Below the pieces are notes generated by a model. That model saw nothing but the letters and a program-made list of their open reading frames with translations. It did not search any database and had not been told where the DNA came from. 48,700 bases of DNA from Treponema sp. Lineage in GTDB: Bacteria > Spirochaetota > Spirochaetia > Treponematales > Breznakiellaceae. This document shows, one piece after another, positions 1 through 8,186 of this stretch. The DNA lies in assembly GCA_031266775.1 (NCBI GenBank), contig JAISAQ010000100.1, positions 1-48,700 of the forward strand, given 5' to 3'. Numbering within the stretch: the stretch's first letter is position 1; the number at the start of each line of letters is the position of its first letter. The position numbers were made by a program, and so were the translations under genes.

Positions 1-1
1 T

Positions 2-106
2 TTTCGGAAACTGCTGGTCCGTTTCGAGAAACTGAAGTCCTCATACCTGGGTTTGCTTATGTTTGCGTGTGCTTTTATTGCCTTTCGTAAAGCCGATGTT
101 ATTTAA
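2..106 (+). pseudogene. C-terminal end of an IS5-type transposase, cut by the window edge
   Basis: An open frame enters from the left edge and stops with TAA at 104-106, giving 34 residues. It starts FRKLLVRFEKLKSSYLG and continues into a hydrophobic stretch ending in FRKADVI. The pattern of basic residues, an RFE/RYE motif, a YLG turn, then a helix rich in Leu, Ala, Cys and Phe is the usual tail of DDE transposases of the IS5/IS427 type, where this helix follows the last catalytic Glu. Only the tail is visible, so it cannot be told whether the element is intact. The 68 bases between its stop and the next gene's stop would hold the right end of the element, but I could not identify a terminal inverted repeat. 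Assignment rests on pattern memory only. Confidence 0.5.
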
Positions 107-174
107 GGATAAACTCTAATGCTCCGCCTTTTGTGTTTTGGGACGTTCTTGCGGAACCCTCTTCGCGGAAAGGC

Positions 175-912
175 TCATCTGGTTTTCAGGCGGAACAATC
201 CGAGCCATGTAGGATTGCTGTATATCATGCTTAAATTCTGCTGGTCCTGTCCGGCCGCCACAATGTACAGGGAAATGTAACGGTACGGATTGGCGCCGCC
301 TGAGACGTCGGGGTTTATATTGAGGTTTGAGTTTGCTGTCAGGTTGATGTCGTCGTTAAAAAAACGGTCCGGCTGATGGGTAAACGTATTTGACCGGAGT
401 ATGACGTCGGTGTAAAGCGGCAGCAGTGAGGAATTTATTGTCATGGTTGCCGGGCCGGGATCGGGAAAATCAATGACAAGCCGGGAACCGCCGCTTAACA
501 CCAGATTGATATCCGTACTTTGAAGTTCAAGGGTATAATACCGGTAACGGCTGAATATGGCGTCAATTGAAATTCCGGAAATGGAATCGCTTGACGTATA
601 GGGCCTGATGCTGTTGAAATGGTTCTGCAGTTCACTGCTGATGAAGGAAAAATTATAGCCTTCGGTAATTGTCGACAACTCCAGATAGGAGCTCGTATAA
701 ATATGATAATAAATTGAAAAATTGGTAAAGTACGCCACGGAAGAATAACTCGGAAGGTACACTTCCACCGAATTGGCAAGGCTGCGAAAAACATTCCCGA
801 CGGGTATCGTTTCGAGATGATAATAATCCTCAATGCCGCAGACTGATATTGCGAAGGCAAGCAACGCGGCGGCGAAAAGACCGGCCGTCAAGCGGCTTTT
901 CGGCTTTTTCAT
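175..912 (-). CDS. secreted or lipid-anchored envelope protein of unknown function
   Basis: 245 residues. The N-terminus has a basic stretch (MKKPKSR) and a hydrophobic core, then AISVCGIEDY. Cys25 could be a lipidation site, but Val at -1 is unusual, so plain signal-peptide export is equally possible. The mature part is rich in Ser, Tyr, Asn and alternating hydrophobics, suggesting beta structure. No enzyme motif is recognised. It is the last gene of the long recA-to-here minus-strand run, 12 bases after the TPR gene, so it is probably co-transcribed with it. No convincing terminator follows. The ATG at 912 is the only sensible start because the signal sequence begins there. Confidence 0.7.
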   Translation of the reverse strand: MKKPKSRLTAGLFAAALLAFAISVCGIEDYYHLETIPVGNVFRSLANSVEVYLPSYSSVAYFTNFSIYYHIYTSSYLELSTITEGYNFSFISSELQNHFNSIRPYTSSDSISGISIDAIFSRYRYYTLELQSTDINLVLSGGSRLVIDFPDPGPATMTINSSLLPLYTDVILRSNTFTHQPDRFFNDDINLTANSNLNINPDVSGGANPYRYISLYIVAAGQDQQNLSMIYSNPTWLGLFRLKTR

Positions 913-924
913 TTCTTCATTTCG

Positions 925-1596
925 CTATTTCTTTAATTGTAATACAATAATTCTCGTTCTTGCCATGTTTACCCAGGTTGTTTCAAAGGGAAATTTGCTG
1001 ACGAGGGTACGGTACGCCTCAAGGGCGGCTTCGGTGTTGTTTCTGCCCTCTTCCAGCCGGCCAACAGAAAACTGTGCCCTGGCGGCCGAGGGAAAAGAAA
1101 ACGAGGCGCTTTTGGTGTAATGCGCTATGGCGCCCTCCGTATTTCCCTGCTCTTCGGCGGCCCTGCCGGCATGAAAAAACACAATGGGTTCGAAATAGGT
1201 TTTTGAGGCGCTTTCGGCCGCCTTGATCCACGCCTGTTCCGCCTCCGCCCATTCTTTTTTATCCGCGTACACGGAGGCCGCCAGGGCCCAGGCCCTGCCG
1301 CCGGCAAGCCCCCTGTTCTTCCCCGCGAAGGAAAGGAGATCTTCAAGCAAGGCGCCTGTTTCCGCCTCTTTTGACTCGTCGCCGATGTTAACACGCAACG
1401 CTTCGTATCTTCCGTTAAGCTCCTCGGCGGCGGCTATGGCGTTTTTACGCAGAACGCCCATAATGCCCAGCGCCGCGATGATGCACGCGGCGGCAAGCAC
1501 AATGACGCCCAAACACAAGACAAGCGGCTTCCGCCTGTTTTGGATAAAAACGGCGATCCTCTCGCTCAGCCCGTATTTTTCAGCCGTAGTTGACAT
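925..1596 (-). CDS. membrane-anchored tetratricopeptide-repeat protein
   Basis: 223 residues. A single transmembrane helix lies at about residues 24-48, preceded by a basic cytoplasmic stretch (IQNRRKP). The rest is helical, with repeated TPR-like patterns such as A-EQAWIKAAE, FHAGRAAEEQGNTEGAIAHY and SVGRLEEGRNNTEAALEAYR. This one-helix-plus-TPR layout resembles YfgM-type envelope proteins, where the repeats sit outside the membrane and bind partner proteins, but there is no proof it is that family. It starts six bases after the sigma-54 activator stops and is followed by a secreted protein, so an envelope role is likely. The partner is unknown. Confidence 0.75.
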   Translation of the reverse strand: MSTTAEKYGLSERIAVFIQNRRKPLVLCLGVIVLAAACIIAALGIMGVLRKNAIAAAEELNGRYEALRVNIGDESKEAETGALLEDLLSFAGKNRGLAGGRAWALAASVYADKKEWAEAEQAWIKAAESASKTYFEPIVFFHAGRAAEEQGNTEGAIAHYTKSASFSFPSAARAQFSVGRLEEGRNNTEAALEAYRTLVSKFPFETTWVNMARTRIIVLQLKK

Positions 1597-1602
1597 TGCC
1601 TT

Positions 1603-3111
1603 TTACTCCTTGGGATTAATATCCAGTTCTTTTATCAGCCGCGATAAATAGGTCCGCTGTATGTCAAGAACCCTGGCGGTTTCCGTCTGGTTCCAGTTGT
1701 TCTCTTCAAGCTCTTTTCTGATGAAGTGGATCTTGAATGTATTAATGGCCGTCTTAAGGCTCCGGTCCCCTTCCTGTTCCACCGAGCCTGAGGGGTACTT
1801 GAAAAAAAGATCCTCCCGGTTTATCCATTTGTTCTTGCCTATGACGCAGGCCCGTTCCACGCAGTTTTCAAGTTCCCGTATATTGCCCGGCCAGGAATAG
1901 GACAGCATGGCCTTCATCGCCTCATTCGAAAACCCTTCAAACTGCTTTTTGGTTTCCCTGGTAAACTTTTTAAGGAAAAAGGACGCAAGTTCGGGAATAT
2001 CCTCGGGGCGCTGCCTCAGAGGGGGGATATAGATGGGAAGTACATTGAGCCTGTAGTATAAATCGCTCCTGAATTCCCCCTTCTCCACAAGGGCGTCGAT
2101 ATCCTTGTTGGTTGCCGCCAGTATGCGGACGTTTACCGTTATGGAACTGTCGGACCCGACCTTCTCAAAAGTTTTTTCCTGTATCACCCTGAGCAGTTTT
2201 GACTGGAGGGAAAGCGAAAGATCCCCGATTTCATCAAGGAAGATCGTTCCCCTGTCGGCCATTTCAAAACGGCCCTGCCTGTTGGCAATGGCGTTGGTAA
2301 AGGCGCCCTTGATATGGCCGAAGAGCTCGCTTTCAAGGAGCCCCTCCGGCAGCGCGGCGCAGTTTACCCGCACAAAAGGCTCGTTCTTGCGGTTGCTGCG
2401 CAGGTGTATCTGCTCGGCGAAGATCTCCTTTCCTACCCCGCTTTCGCCGAGGATCAGCACCGAAGAATCGGTCTTGGCCACCCGGTCTATGATCTCTATC
2501 TTTTCAAGGATGATGGGACTCTTTGCCACCATGGTGTGATAGCCCTGATCGGTTTTGAGCTGATCCTGAAGGATCTGAATTTCATTCCAGGCCTTTTCCA
2601 TGCTTTTCGCGTTGGTAATGGCCAGCGCCGCCTGGTTGGCAAAAATTTCAAGCCATTCAAGGTCTTCCTGGACAAAATCTTTTTCATCTTTTTTGTTGAG
2701 CAGCTCTATGACCCCTATACATTCATCCTTGATCCGCATGGGGACGGCCATCATGGTTTTTGAGGGATAGTTGATGTGGTTGGAAATGGCGCGCAGATGC
2801 CGTTTGTCGCTTGATACGTCGTTAACGATGATGGACTTGTTGTGCTGCGCGACCCAGCCGGCTATGCCTTCGCCCAGCTTCACGGTGAACTGCTTGACCT
2901 CGGGCCCTTTGATCCCAAGGGCCACTTCGAAGTACAGCTCCTGGTTTTCCTTGTCCACAAGCAGCATGCTCGACGCCTCCCCGCCGCACAGCCGCGTTGC
3001 CGAATCAAGAATCTGGGTAAGGAGGGCGTGGACATCTTGATAATTCGAATTGATGAGGGTATTAATCTCAATGAGGGTATTGAATTTCTGAACGTCGATT
3101 TTTGACAGCAT
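1603..3111 (-). CDS. GAF-domain sigma-54-dependent transcriptional activator
   Basis: 502 residues in the NtrC/FhlA activator layout. A GAF sensor domain occupies about residues 10-165. A AAA+ domain spans about 195-425, with Walker A GESGVGKE (222-229), Walker B FLDEIGD (291-297) and the sensor pattern RSDLYYRLNVLPI. A Fis-type helix-turn-helix lies at about 455-500 (NWNQTETARVLDIQRTYLSR). Such proteins use ATP hydrolysis to open sigma-54 RNA polymerase at promoters; here the trigger would be a small molecule or redox signal bound by GAF. The sigma-54 contact loop reads GAFTNA (269-274) instead of the usual GAFTGA. There is no receiver domain, so no phosphorelay is implied. Target promoters were not identified in the window. 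The start ATG is set in a triplicated GTATG. Confidence 0.93.
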   Translation of the reverse strand: MLSKIDVQKFNTLIEINTLINSNYQDVHALLTQILDSATRLCGGEASSMLLVDKENQELYFEVALGIKGPEVKQFTVKLGEGIAGWVAQHNKSIIVNDVSSDKRHLRAISNHINYPSKTMMAVPMRIKDECIGVIELLNKKDEKDFVQEDLEWLEIFANQAALAITNAKSMEKAWNEIQILQDQLKTDQGYHTMVAKSPIILEKIEIIDRVAKTDSSVLILGESGVGKEIFAEQIHLRSNRKNEPFVRVNCAALPEGLLESELFGHIKGAFTNAIANRQGRFEMADRGTIFLDEIGDLSLSLQSKLLRVIQEKTFEKVGSDSSITVNVRILAATNKDIDALVEKGEFRSDLYYRLNVLPIYIPPLRQRPEDIPELASFFLKKFTRETKKQFEGFSNEAMKAMLSYSWPGNIRELENCVERACVIGKNKWINREDLFFKYPSGSVEQEGDRSLKTAINTFKIHFIRKELEENNWNQTETARVLDIQRTYLSRLIKELDINPKE

Positions 3112-3123
3112 ACCATACCATAC
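3109..3123 (-). repeat. three tandem copies of GTATG at the activator start codon
   Basis: On the minus strand the five-base unit GTATG occurs three times in a row, and the last copy contains the start codon of the sigma-54 activator at 3111. The other two ATGs are out of frame with the gene. No good Shine-Dalgarno sequence precedes any of them. Confidence 0.7.
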
Positions 3124-3141
3124 GATCTGACGCCCCCGGTT

Positions 3142-5547
3142 TTAGTCAGTATCGGGACTGCCCTTTGATTTCAGAAAATCCCCCAGGGTAAAAGTGGAAC
3201 CGTCAGACTCCTCCGCCGCCATATAACGGGAAATTTCCTCCCGCTGCACCTTCTTGCGGTAATCCCGTATTGAAAAAGCCACCTTCTGCTTGTCGGGCTG
3301 TATCTCCAAAACCACCGCCTTGATCTTGTCTCCCGGCTGGAACTTTTTGAGGGCTTCGTCCGGATCTTCGTCACGGTTTTCCGAAAGATTGGTTTTGTGA
3401 ATGAGCCCCTCGATGCCCCCCGGAACACGGACAAAGATGCCGAATTCGGTAACGGACGCGACCTCCCCTTCCACCAGGGCGCCCGGTTTGTAGGTTTCGG
3501 CAAAACTCCTCCAGGGATCTTCGGAAAGCTGCTTGATGCCAAGCCGTATGCCGCGGTTTTCACGGTCAATGCCTATTACCATGACCTCAATTTCCTGTCC
3601 CGCCTCAAGTTCGCTTCCCGGGTGTTTTACCTTCCTCGTCCACGACATATCGTCCCCGTGGAGGAAACCGTCCATTCCCTCTTCCAGTTCCACGAAGGCC
3701 CCGGCATTGGTGAGCTTGACCACCTTGCGGGTAAGCCGCGTACCCACGGGGTATTTTTCCTCGATGCCGTCCCACGGATTGGCGGTTACCTGTTTGAGGC
3801 CCAGCGACACCCTTCCCGCCTGCAGATCGTAGCCGAGGATCATGCATTCCACGATGTCGTTGGGTTTAAGCACCTCTCCGGGTTTCTGGACCTTTTTTAC
3901 CCAGGAAAATTCGGAAATATGGGCCAGGCCCTCTATTCCCTCTTCCAGTTCTATAAAGGCGCCGAAATCGGTAAGCTTGGTCACCCTGCCCTTTACAACG
4001 TCATTAACGTGGTATTTGTCTTCAAAATGCACCCAGGGATCGTCGGTAAAATGCTTAAGGGAAAGGTTGATGCGCTTTTCCTCGGGATCTATGCGTATGA
4101 CCTTGAGCCGTATCTCCTGCCCCTTCTTGACAAAGTCCTTGGGGCGCGTCACATGCCCCCAGCTCATGTCGTTAATGTGAAGCAGCCCGTCAAAACCTCC
4201 AAGGTCAATGAAGGCGCCGAACGAGGTAAAACTCTTGACCGTTCCGGTAACGTCCGTACCTATGGGAGTGTTCTTTAGAAAATCGTTCCGCTTCCGCTCT
4301 ATTTCCTCTTCCATCCATTTGCGGCGGTTGACGACGATATTCACCTTGCCGTCCGAATAGAGGCGCTCCACATAAAAACTGCTTTTGAGGCCGAGAAATT
4401 TTTCCGGCTTGTCTACCTTCTGCGCGTCCGACTGGCTTATAGGCAGGAACGCCTTTGCCCCCGCGCCAAGGTTGATGTCAAAACCTCCCTTGACGATCTT
4501 TTCGAAAGTCCCCTCAATGGTGGTATGATCCTGAAACGCCTGGCGGAGGTTTTTCCAGAAGATCTTGACGTCGGCTTTCTGTTTGGAGACTATTACCTCT
4601 CCGTGCTTGTTTTCCTTCATGACCAGAATGACCTGAACGGTGTCGCCCACGGCGGGCAGTTCGGTAAATTCGGAAATGGGGATCTTGCCTTCGGATTTAT
4701 AGCCGACGTCGATAAACACCTGATCCGCCGTTACCTGAATGACGGCGCCTTCAATGAGCTGGCCTTCTTCAAGCTGCTCAAGGGATTTTAGATATTCTTC
4801 CTGCAGTTGCGTCTGAATGCTGCCGGCGGAATCTTTCGCCGCGTCCATCGGACCAGTGTCCGATTCCACTTCCATCTGAGCCATTACTGTTCCTTTCCCT
4901 TTATCCATTATCTTCTGTACTAATGTGGCATAAACTTGTTCAATGGTCAAGTCCGACGTATCAATATAATCAACTCCGGGGGCCACAGCGAGGCTCCCTT
5001 CTTCCTTGTGCCTGTCTATTTCGTCCCGTTCCAGTATGGACTTGAGTATTTCTTCCAGACTAAGGGAGGAAACCCCCTGATCGAAGCGCCGTTTCGCCCT
5101 GGACTCCGCCGACGCGTCAAGGTAAAACCCGCATTCCGCCTCGGGGAACACCACGGTGGTCATATCCCGTCCCTCGGCCACTATGTTACGGTCCTCTGCG
5201 ATACGCCTGATATGCCCGTTTACCACGTGCCTCAACGGCACTATGGCCGAAAGCGGCGCCGATAAACGGTCGATTTCGTCGGTATAAAGGCCGCCGGATA
5301 CGTCTTCCCCGTCAAGGATCACCTTTCCGCCGCGGTATTCAAGGGACGCCTTTTCGGCGTATTCGACGGCCCTTTCAGGTTCGTCAGGTCTTGTTCCCCT
5401 TTTCAGGCAGCCCAGGGCAAGAGCCCGGTAAAGGCTTCCCGAATTGATATAGGTAAACCCGCCGCCGTTGCATTTTAGCCGTCCGGCCAAAAGCCGGGCT
5501 ATGGTACTTTTTCCCGATCCCGCGGGCCCGTCTATGGCAATTACCAC
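3142..5547 (-). CDS. cmk-rpsA: cytidylate kinase fused to 30S ribosomal protein S1
   Basis: 801 residues. Residues 1 to about 213 form cytidylate kinase, with P-loop DGPAGSGKST, the family motif AEGRDMTTVVFP and the lid region AKRRFDQG; it converts CMP/dCMP to the diphosphates. Residues from about 262 hold six S1 RNA-binding domains (about 262-322, 343-408, 431-497, 516-584, 601-670, 689-760), the full count of large ribosomal protein S1, which helps mRNA load on the 30S subunit. cmk and rpsA are neighbours in many bacteria; here they share one frame, as known in treponemes. The start is GTG at 5547, preceded by AAAGGAG at six bases, and overlaps the preceding gene's TAA. An internal ATG (Met222) also has its own ribosome binding site, so a free S1 may be made. 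Confidence 0.95.
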   Translation of the reverse strand: MVIAIDGPAGSGKSTIARLLAGRLKCNGGGFTYINSGSLYRALALGCLKRGTRPDEPERAVEYAEKASLEYRGGKVILDGEDVSGGLYTDEIDRLSAPLSAIVPLRHVVNGHIRRIAEDRNIVAEGRDMTTVVFPEAECGFYLDASAESRAKRRFDQGVSSLSLEEILKSILERDEIDRHKEEGSLAVAPGVDYIDTSDLTIEQVYATLVQKIMDKGKGTVMAQMEVESDTGPMDAAKDSAGSIQTQLQEEYLKSLEQLEEGQLIEGAVIQVTADQVFIDVGYKSEGKIPISEFTELPAVGDTVQVILVMKENKHGEVIVSKQKADVKIFWKNLRQAFQDHTTIEGTFEKIVKGGFDINLGAGAKAFLPISQSDAQKVDKPEKFLGLKSSFYVERLYSDGKVNIVVNRRKWMEEEIERKRNDFLKNTPIGTDVTGTVKSFTSFGAFIDLGGFDGLLHINDMSWGHVTRPKDFVKKGQEIRLKVIRIDPEEKRINLSLKHFTDDPWVHFEDKYHVNDVVKGRVTKLTDFGAFIELEEGIEGLAHISEFSWVKKVQKPGEVLKPNDIVECMILGYDLQAGRVSLGLKQVTANPWDGIEEKYPVGTRLTRKVVKLTNAGAFVELEEGMDGFLHGDDMSWTRKVKHPGSELEAGQEIEVMVIGIDRENRGIRLGIKQLSEDPWRSFAETYKPGALVEGEVASVTEFGIFVRVPGGIEGLIHKTNLSENRDEDPDEALKKFQPGDKIKAVVLEIQPDKQKVAFSIRDYRKKVQREEISRYMAAEESDGSTFTLGDFLKSKGSPDTD
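4882..4898 (-). promoter_or_regulatory. internal ribosome binding site and start codon for an S1-only product
   Basis: Inside the cmk-rpsA frame, minus strand, GGAAAGGA (4891-4898) stands six bases before ATG at 4884-4882, which is Met222. The encoded N-terminus, MAQMEVESDTG, lies in the linker between the kinase and the first S1 domain, where an unfused rpsA gene would start. Its quality equals or exceeds most start sites in the window. Confidence 0.6.
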
Positions 5548-6359
5548 GATCCGCTCCTTTTATCCGGATTCCGGTTATCCGGACGCCGAATGTTGTGTTT
5601 TATGCCGTTCCCCGCCACTTTGTCCAGCCCGGCCAATTCCTCCAGGGAAAGCGGCCGGCTTTTTCCCTCCTCAAGGCTTCCCAGGAGCAGGGTTCCAATG
5701 CGGATGCGGCGGAGAAGAACGGGGTGAAGGTGAAAATGGGAAAAAACACGGCGTATTTCCCGGTTTTTTCCTTCCACAAGGCAAATAAAGACCGATTTCC
5801 GGCCGTTTCTTTTGACCCCGAGCGCCCGGTAATCAACCCCTTCTACCGTTATACCGGTAGAAAAAGCCTCGCAGAGCGCGTCAGGAATGGGGCCGGACGT
5901 TTCCACGAAGTATTCCTTTTCTATTCCCGCCCCCGGATGAGACAGGCGGGCGGCAAAATTCCCGTCGTTGGTAAAGATGATGAGCCCCGAAGAAAGGTAG
6001 TCAAGGCGTCCGGCGCTGTAAAGCCGTTCCCTCATGCCGGAGGGCAGGAGATCCAGCGCCAGGGGGCGGTTTTCCGGATCGCGGGACGTACACATATAAC
6101 CGGGCGGCTTGTTGAGGACAAGATAACGGAGGCAGGTTTCCGCGGCCAGTTCGCGGCCGTCAAGGCATACCCTGTCGCCCGGAAGAACCCTGGTTCCCGG
6201 AACGCGCACAATTTCCCCGTTGACGGAAACCCTGCCTTCGGCAATAAGAAGTTCCGAAGAACGGCGGGAAGCTATTCCGGCGCGGGCAAGAAAGACCTGA
6301 AGCCGCGGGGATTTTTCGCTCTTGCTTTCGCTCTCTTTTTCGATCTTAACGCTCTCCAT
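5541..6359 (-). CDS. 23S/16S rRNA pseudouridine synthase, RluB/RsuA family
   Basis: 272 residues from the ATG at 6359. An S4 RNA-binding domain comes first (RLQVFLARAGIASRRSSELL), followed by the pseudouridine synthase core with YLVLNKPPGYMCT and the catalytic-aspartate motif GRLDYLSSGLIIFTNDG. The downstream conserved block EGKNREIRRVF is also present. The family isomerises a specific uridine in rRNA; whether this one acts on 23S (RluB/RluE/RluF) or 16S (RsuA) cannot be told from the sequence. It overlaps the end of scpB by 14 bases, the common scpA-scpB-rluB order. An upstream in-frame TTG at 6392 would add 11 residues but has no better binding site. Its last codons overlap the GTG of cmk-rpsA. 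Confidence 0.92.
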   Translation of the reverse strand: MESVKIEKESESKSEKSPRLQVFLARAGIASRRSSELLIAEGRVSVNGEIVRVPGTRVLPGDRVCLDGRELAAETCLRYLVLNKPPGYMCTSRDPENRPLALDLLPSGMRERLYSAGRLDYLSSGLIIFTNDGNFAARLSHPGAGIEKEYFVETSGPIPDALCEAFSTGITVEGVDYRALGVKRNGRKSVFICLVEGKNREIRRVFSHFHLHPVLLRRIRIGTLLLGSLEEGKSRPLSLEELAGLDKVAGNGIKHNIRRPDNRNPDKRSGSW

Positions 6360-6885
6360 CAAGTTCAAATCTGTCCGCCTCGCTTTCGCCAAGTTTGGGA
6401 AGTTCCGCTATGCTGTTAAGGCGAAAAAGCTTTAGAAATTCCCGCGTGGTTCCGTACTGAACAGGCTTGCCTGGAATGTCCTTCTTCCCCACCTCCCGGA
6501 CAAGATCTTTCTCAACGAGCATATGCACCATGTTGTCCGACTCAACGCCCCGTATAGCCTTGATTTCGGCGCGGGTCACCGGCTGTTTATACGCGACAAT
6601 CGTAAGGGTTTCCATGGCAGCCCTTGAAAGCCGGGATTCGTTCCGCTTTCCGTACCGTTCTTTCAGATGTTCCCAGTATTCTTTTTTGGGGGAAATCATG
6701 ATTCCCCCTCCTATGCGGGACAGCTCCAGGCCCGAATCTTCCCGGCCGTATTTTGCCTCAAGTTCCGCGAGGGCCGCGTCCACCGTTTCCTTTGAAAGGC
6801 CGGATATGCGGCAGATGCTTCCCCTGTCCATGGGATCTGCCTCCAGGTACAATATGGCCTCTAGAAACGCCGTTTCTTTTTCCAT
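6346..6885 (-). CDS. scpB: segregation and condensation protein B
   Basis: 179 residues, the usual size. Two winged-helix domains are visible. The N-terminal one starts with AFLEAILYLEADPMDRGSIC, and the second has the family block LTIVAYKQPVTRAEIKAIRG, which is diagnostic of ScpB. A conserved end, GKPVQYGTT, follows. ScpB dimerises and clamps ScpA to bridge the heads of SMC, forming the condensin that compacts and separates chromosomes. Its ATG overlaps the TAA of scpA by one base (TAATG), so the two are translationally coupled. smc itself is not in the window. Confidence 0.95.
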   Translation of the reverse strand: MEKETAFLEAILYLEADPMDRGSICRISGLSKETVDAALAELEAKYGREDSGLELSRIGGGIMISPKKEYWEHLKERYGKRNESRLSRAAMETLTIVAYKQPVTRAEIKAIRGVESDNMVHMLVEKDLVREVGKKDIPGKPVQYGTTREFLKLFRLNSIAELPKLGESEADRFELDGER

Positions 6886-7613
6886 TACGCCGCTGTCCTG
6901 GACGGCCTTATCAGAATATCCCCGAACATGCGGTTCTGAAAGACAACCGCCGTACGTATCTTTGCCGCTTCAAGGATCGCGAGGAACGCGCATACTATAT
7001 CCATGACCGATCCGTTTCTGGCGACAAGATCGGTAAAGCTGCATTCTCCCCTGGTTTCAAGCAATTCTGCCAGAAGGGTGATTTTTTCGTTTACCGAAAT
7101 TTCCTCGTACAGATCGATGATGCGCTCCCCCGAAATATCGCGCATAAGGGCGGAAAAGGTCTTCAAAAGATCCCATATATCGGCCTCTTCCCAGAGATCT
7201 TCATCCGCAAAAGGCAGGGTCTTCTGGAGTTTTTTCCGTTCTATGACCCACTCGGTCTCCCTCTCCTTTTCTTCCATGAGTTCCGAAAGTTTCTTGATTT
7301 TCTGGTATTCGATAAGCTGTTCCACCAGTTCCCGCCGGGGATCGTCCGCGTCATCCTCGTAAGTTTTACCGGGAAGAAGGGAAACCGATTTGATATACAG
7401 AAGCCTGGCCGTCATCACGTGGAATTCCGACGCCTCATCCAGATCGAAAACACCGGCGCGGACAATGTAGTCGAGGTACTGCTCCGTTATCTGGGCAATG
7501 GGAGTATCGTAGATGTTAATTTCATTTTTATTGATTAAAAAAAGAAGCAGATCCAGGGGCCCTTCAAATTCATTCAGCTTGAAATGACGGGATTTTTTTT
7601 CGGCGCTTTCCAT
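6885..7613 (-). CDS. scpA: segregation and condensation protein A (kleisin)
   Basis: 242 residues. The N-terminus has the hallmark FEGPLDLLLFLINKNEINIYD, followed by ITEQYLDYI and a block of helices with FHVMTARLLYIKS, all typical of bacterial kleisin ScpA. The C-terminus, where the winged helix binds the SMC cap, is hydrophobic (SVMDIVCAFLAILEAAKI). It joins the SMC ATPase heads with ScpB in the condensin complex. It lies nine bases after folK and runs into scpB with a one-base overlap. No Shine-Dalgarno sequence is obvious before the ATG at 7613, so expression may depend on translation of folK upstream. Confidence 0.95.
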   Translation of the reverse strand: MESAEKKSRHFKLNEFEGPLDLLLFLINKNEINIYDTPIAQITEQYLDYIVRAGVFDLDEASEFHVMTARLLYIKSVSLLPGKTYEDDADDPRRELVEQLIEYQKIKKLSELMEEKERETEWVIERKKLQKTLPFADEDLWEEADIWDLLKTFSALMRDISGERIIDLYEEISVNEKITLLAELLETRGECSFTDLVARNGSVMDIVCAFLAILEAAKIRTAVVFQNRMFGDILIRPSRTAA

Positions 7614-7622
7614 CTGTGGGCA

Positions 7623-8135
7623 TTATACGCCCGCGCGGCGGATCTTTTCAAGTACATCCCGAAGGTACACGCCGTCCAGGGGGTCCTGAGCGGCGGGAAC
7701 AAGTTCAAGGAGCGGTTCCAAAGCAAAGGCCCGTTCTTTAAGGCGCGGATGGGGAATGACAAGGCCCTCTTCGGCTACAGCCAGGCAGCCGAAAAGGAGT
7801 ATGTCTATATCCAGCGTCCGTTCCCCCCAGCGCCGCTCGCGGCTCCGGTCCCGGCCGTACGCGGCCTCGACCGCGTTGACGGCAAAGAGGAGCTCGCGGG
7901 GGCTTCCCCGGTAAAAACCCGCCACAGCGGTATTGAGAAACGGCGGCTGATCGGTAACATGGAGGGGTTTGGTTTCACGGATGGAAGCCGCCCTTAACCC
8001 CCCGATAAAGCCGGCAAGATCCTTTACCGCCGCCTCAATGATAAGGCGGGGACTTCTTCCGTCCTCGCCGTTCTTGTTGGAACCGATGCCAAGAACAACC
8101 TCGGCCGGCGTCCCCTTTTTCTTTGGGCCGGTCAT
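7623..8135 (-). CDS. folK: 6-hydroxymethyl-7,8-dihydropterin pyrophosphokinase
   Basis: 170 residues, the normal size for HPPK. Visible blocks are the start VVLGIGSNKN, the central PPFLNTAVAGFY with its substrate-binding FLN, and the signature RRWGERTLDIDILLFG, which carries the catalytic aspartates for the two magnesium ions, followed by IPHPRLKERAFALEPL. It transfers pyrophosphate from ATP to the pterin in folate synthesis. No other folate gene is adjacent; it sits between recA and scpA, so its place in this operon is not explained by pathway. Confidence 0.95.
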   Translation of the reverse strand: MTGPKKKGTPAEVVLGIGSNKNGEDGRSPRLIIEAAVKDLAGFIGGLRAASIRETKPLHVTDQPPFLNTAVAGFYRGSPRELLFAVNAVEAAYGRDRSRERRWGERTLDIDILLFGCLAVAEEGLVIPHPRLKERAFALEPLLELVPAAQDPLDGVYLRDVLEKIRRAGV

Positions 8136-8186
8136 GATACGGACACCGGAAAACGGCCGCGGGCCGCCGTTTCCGGCTTGCGGTTT

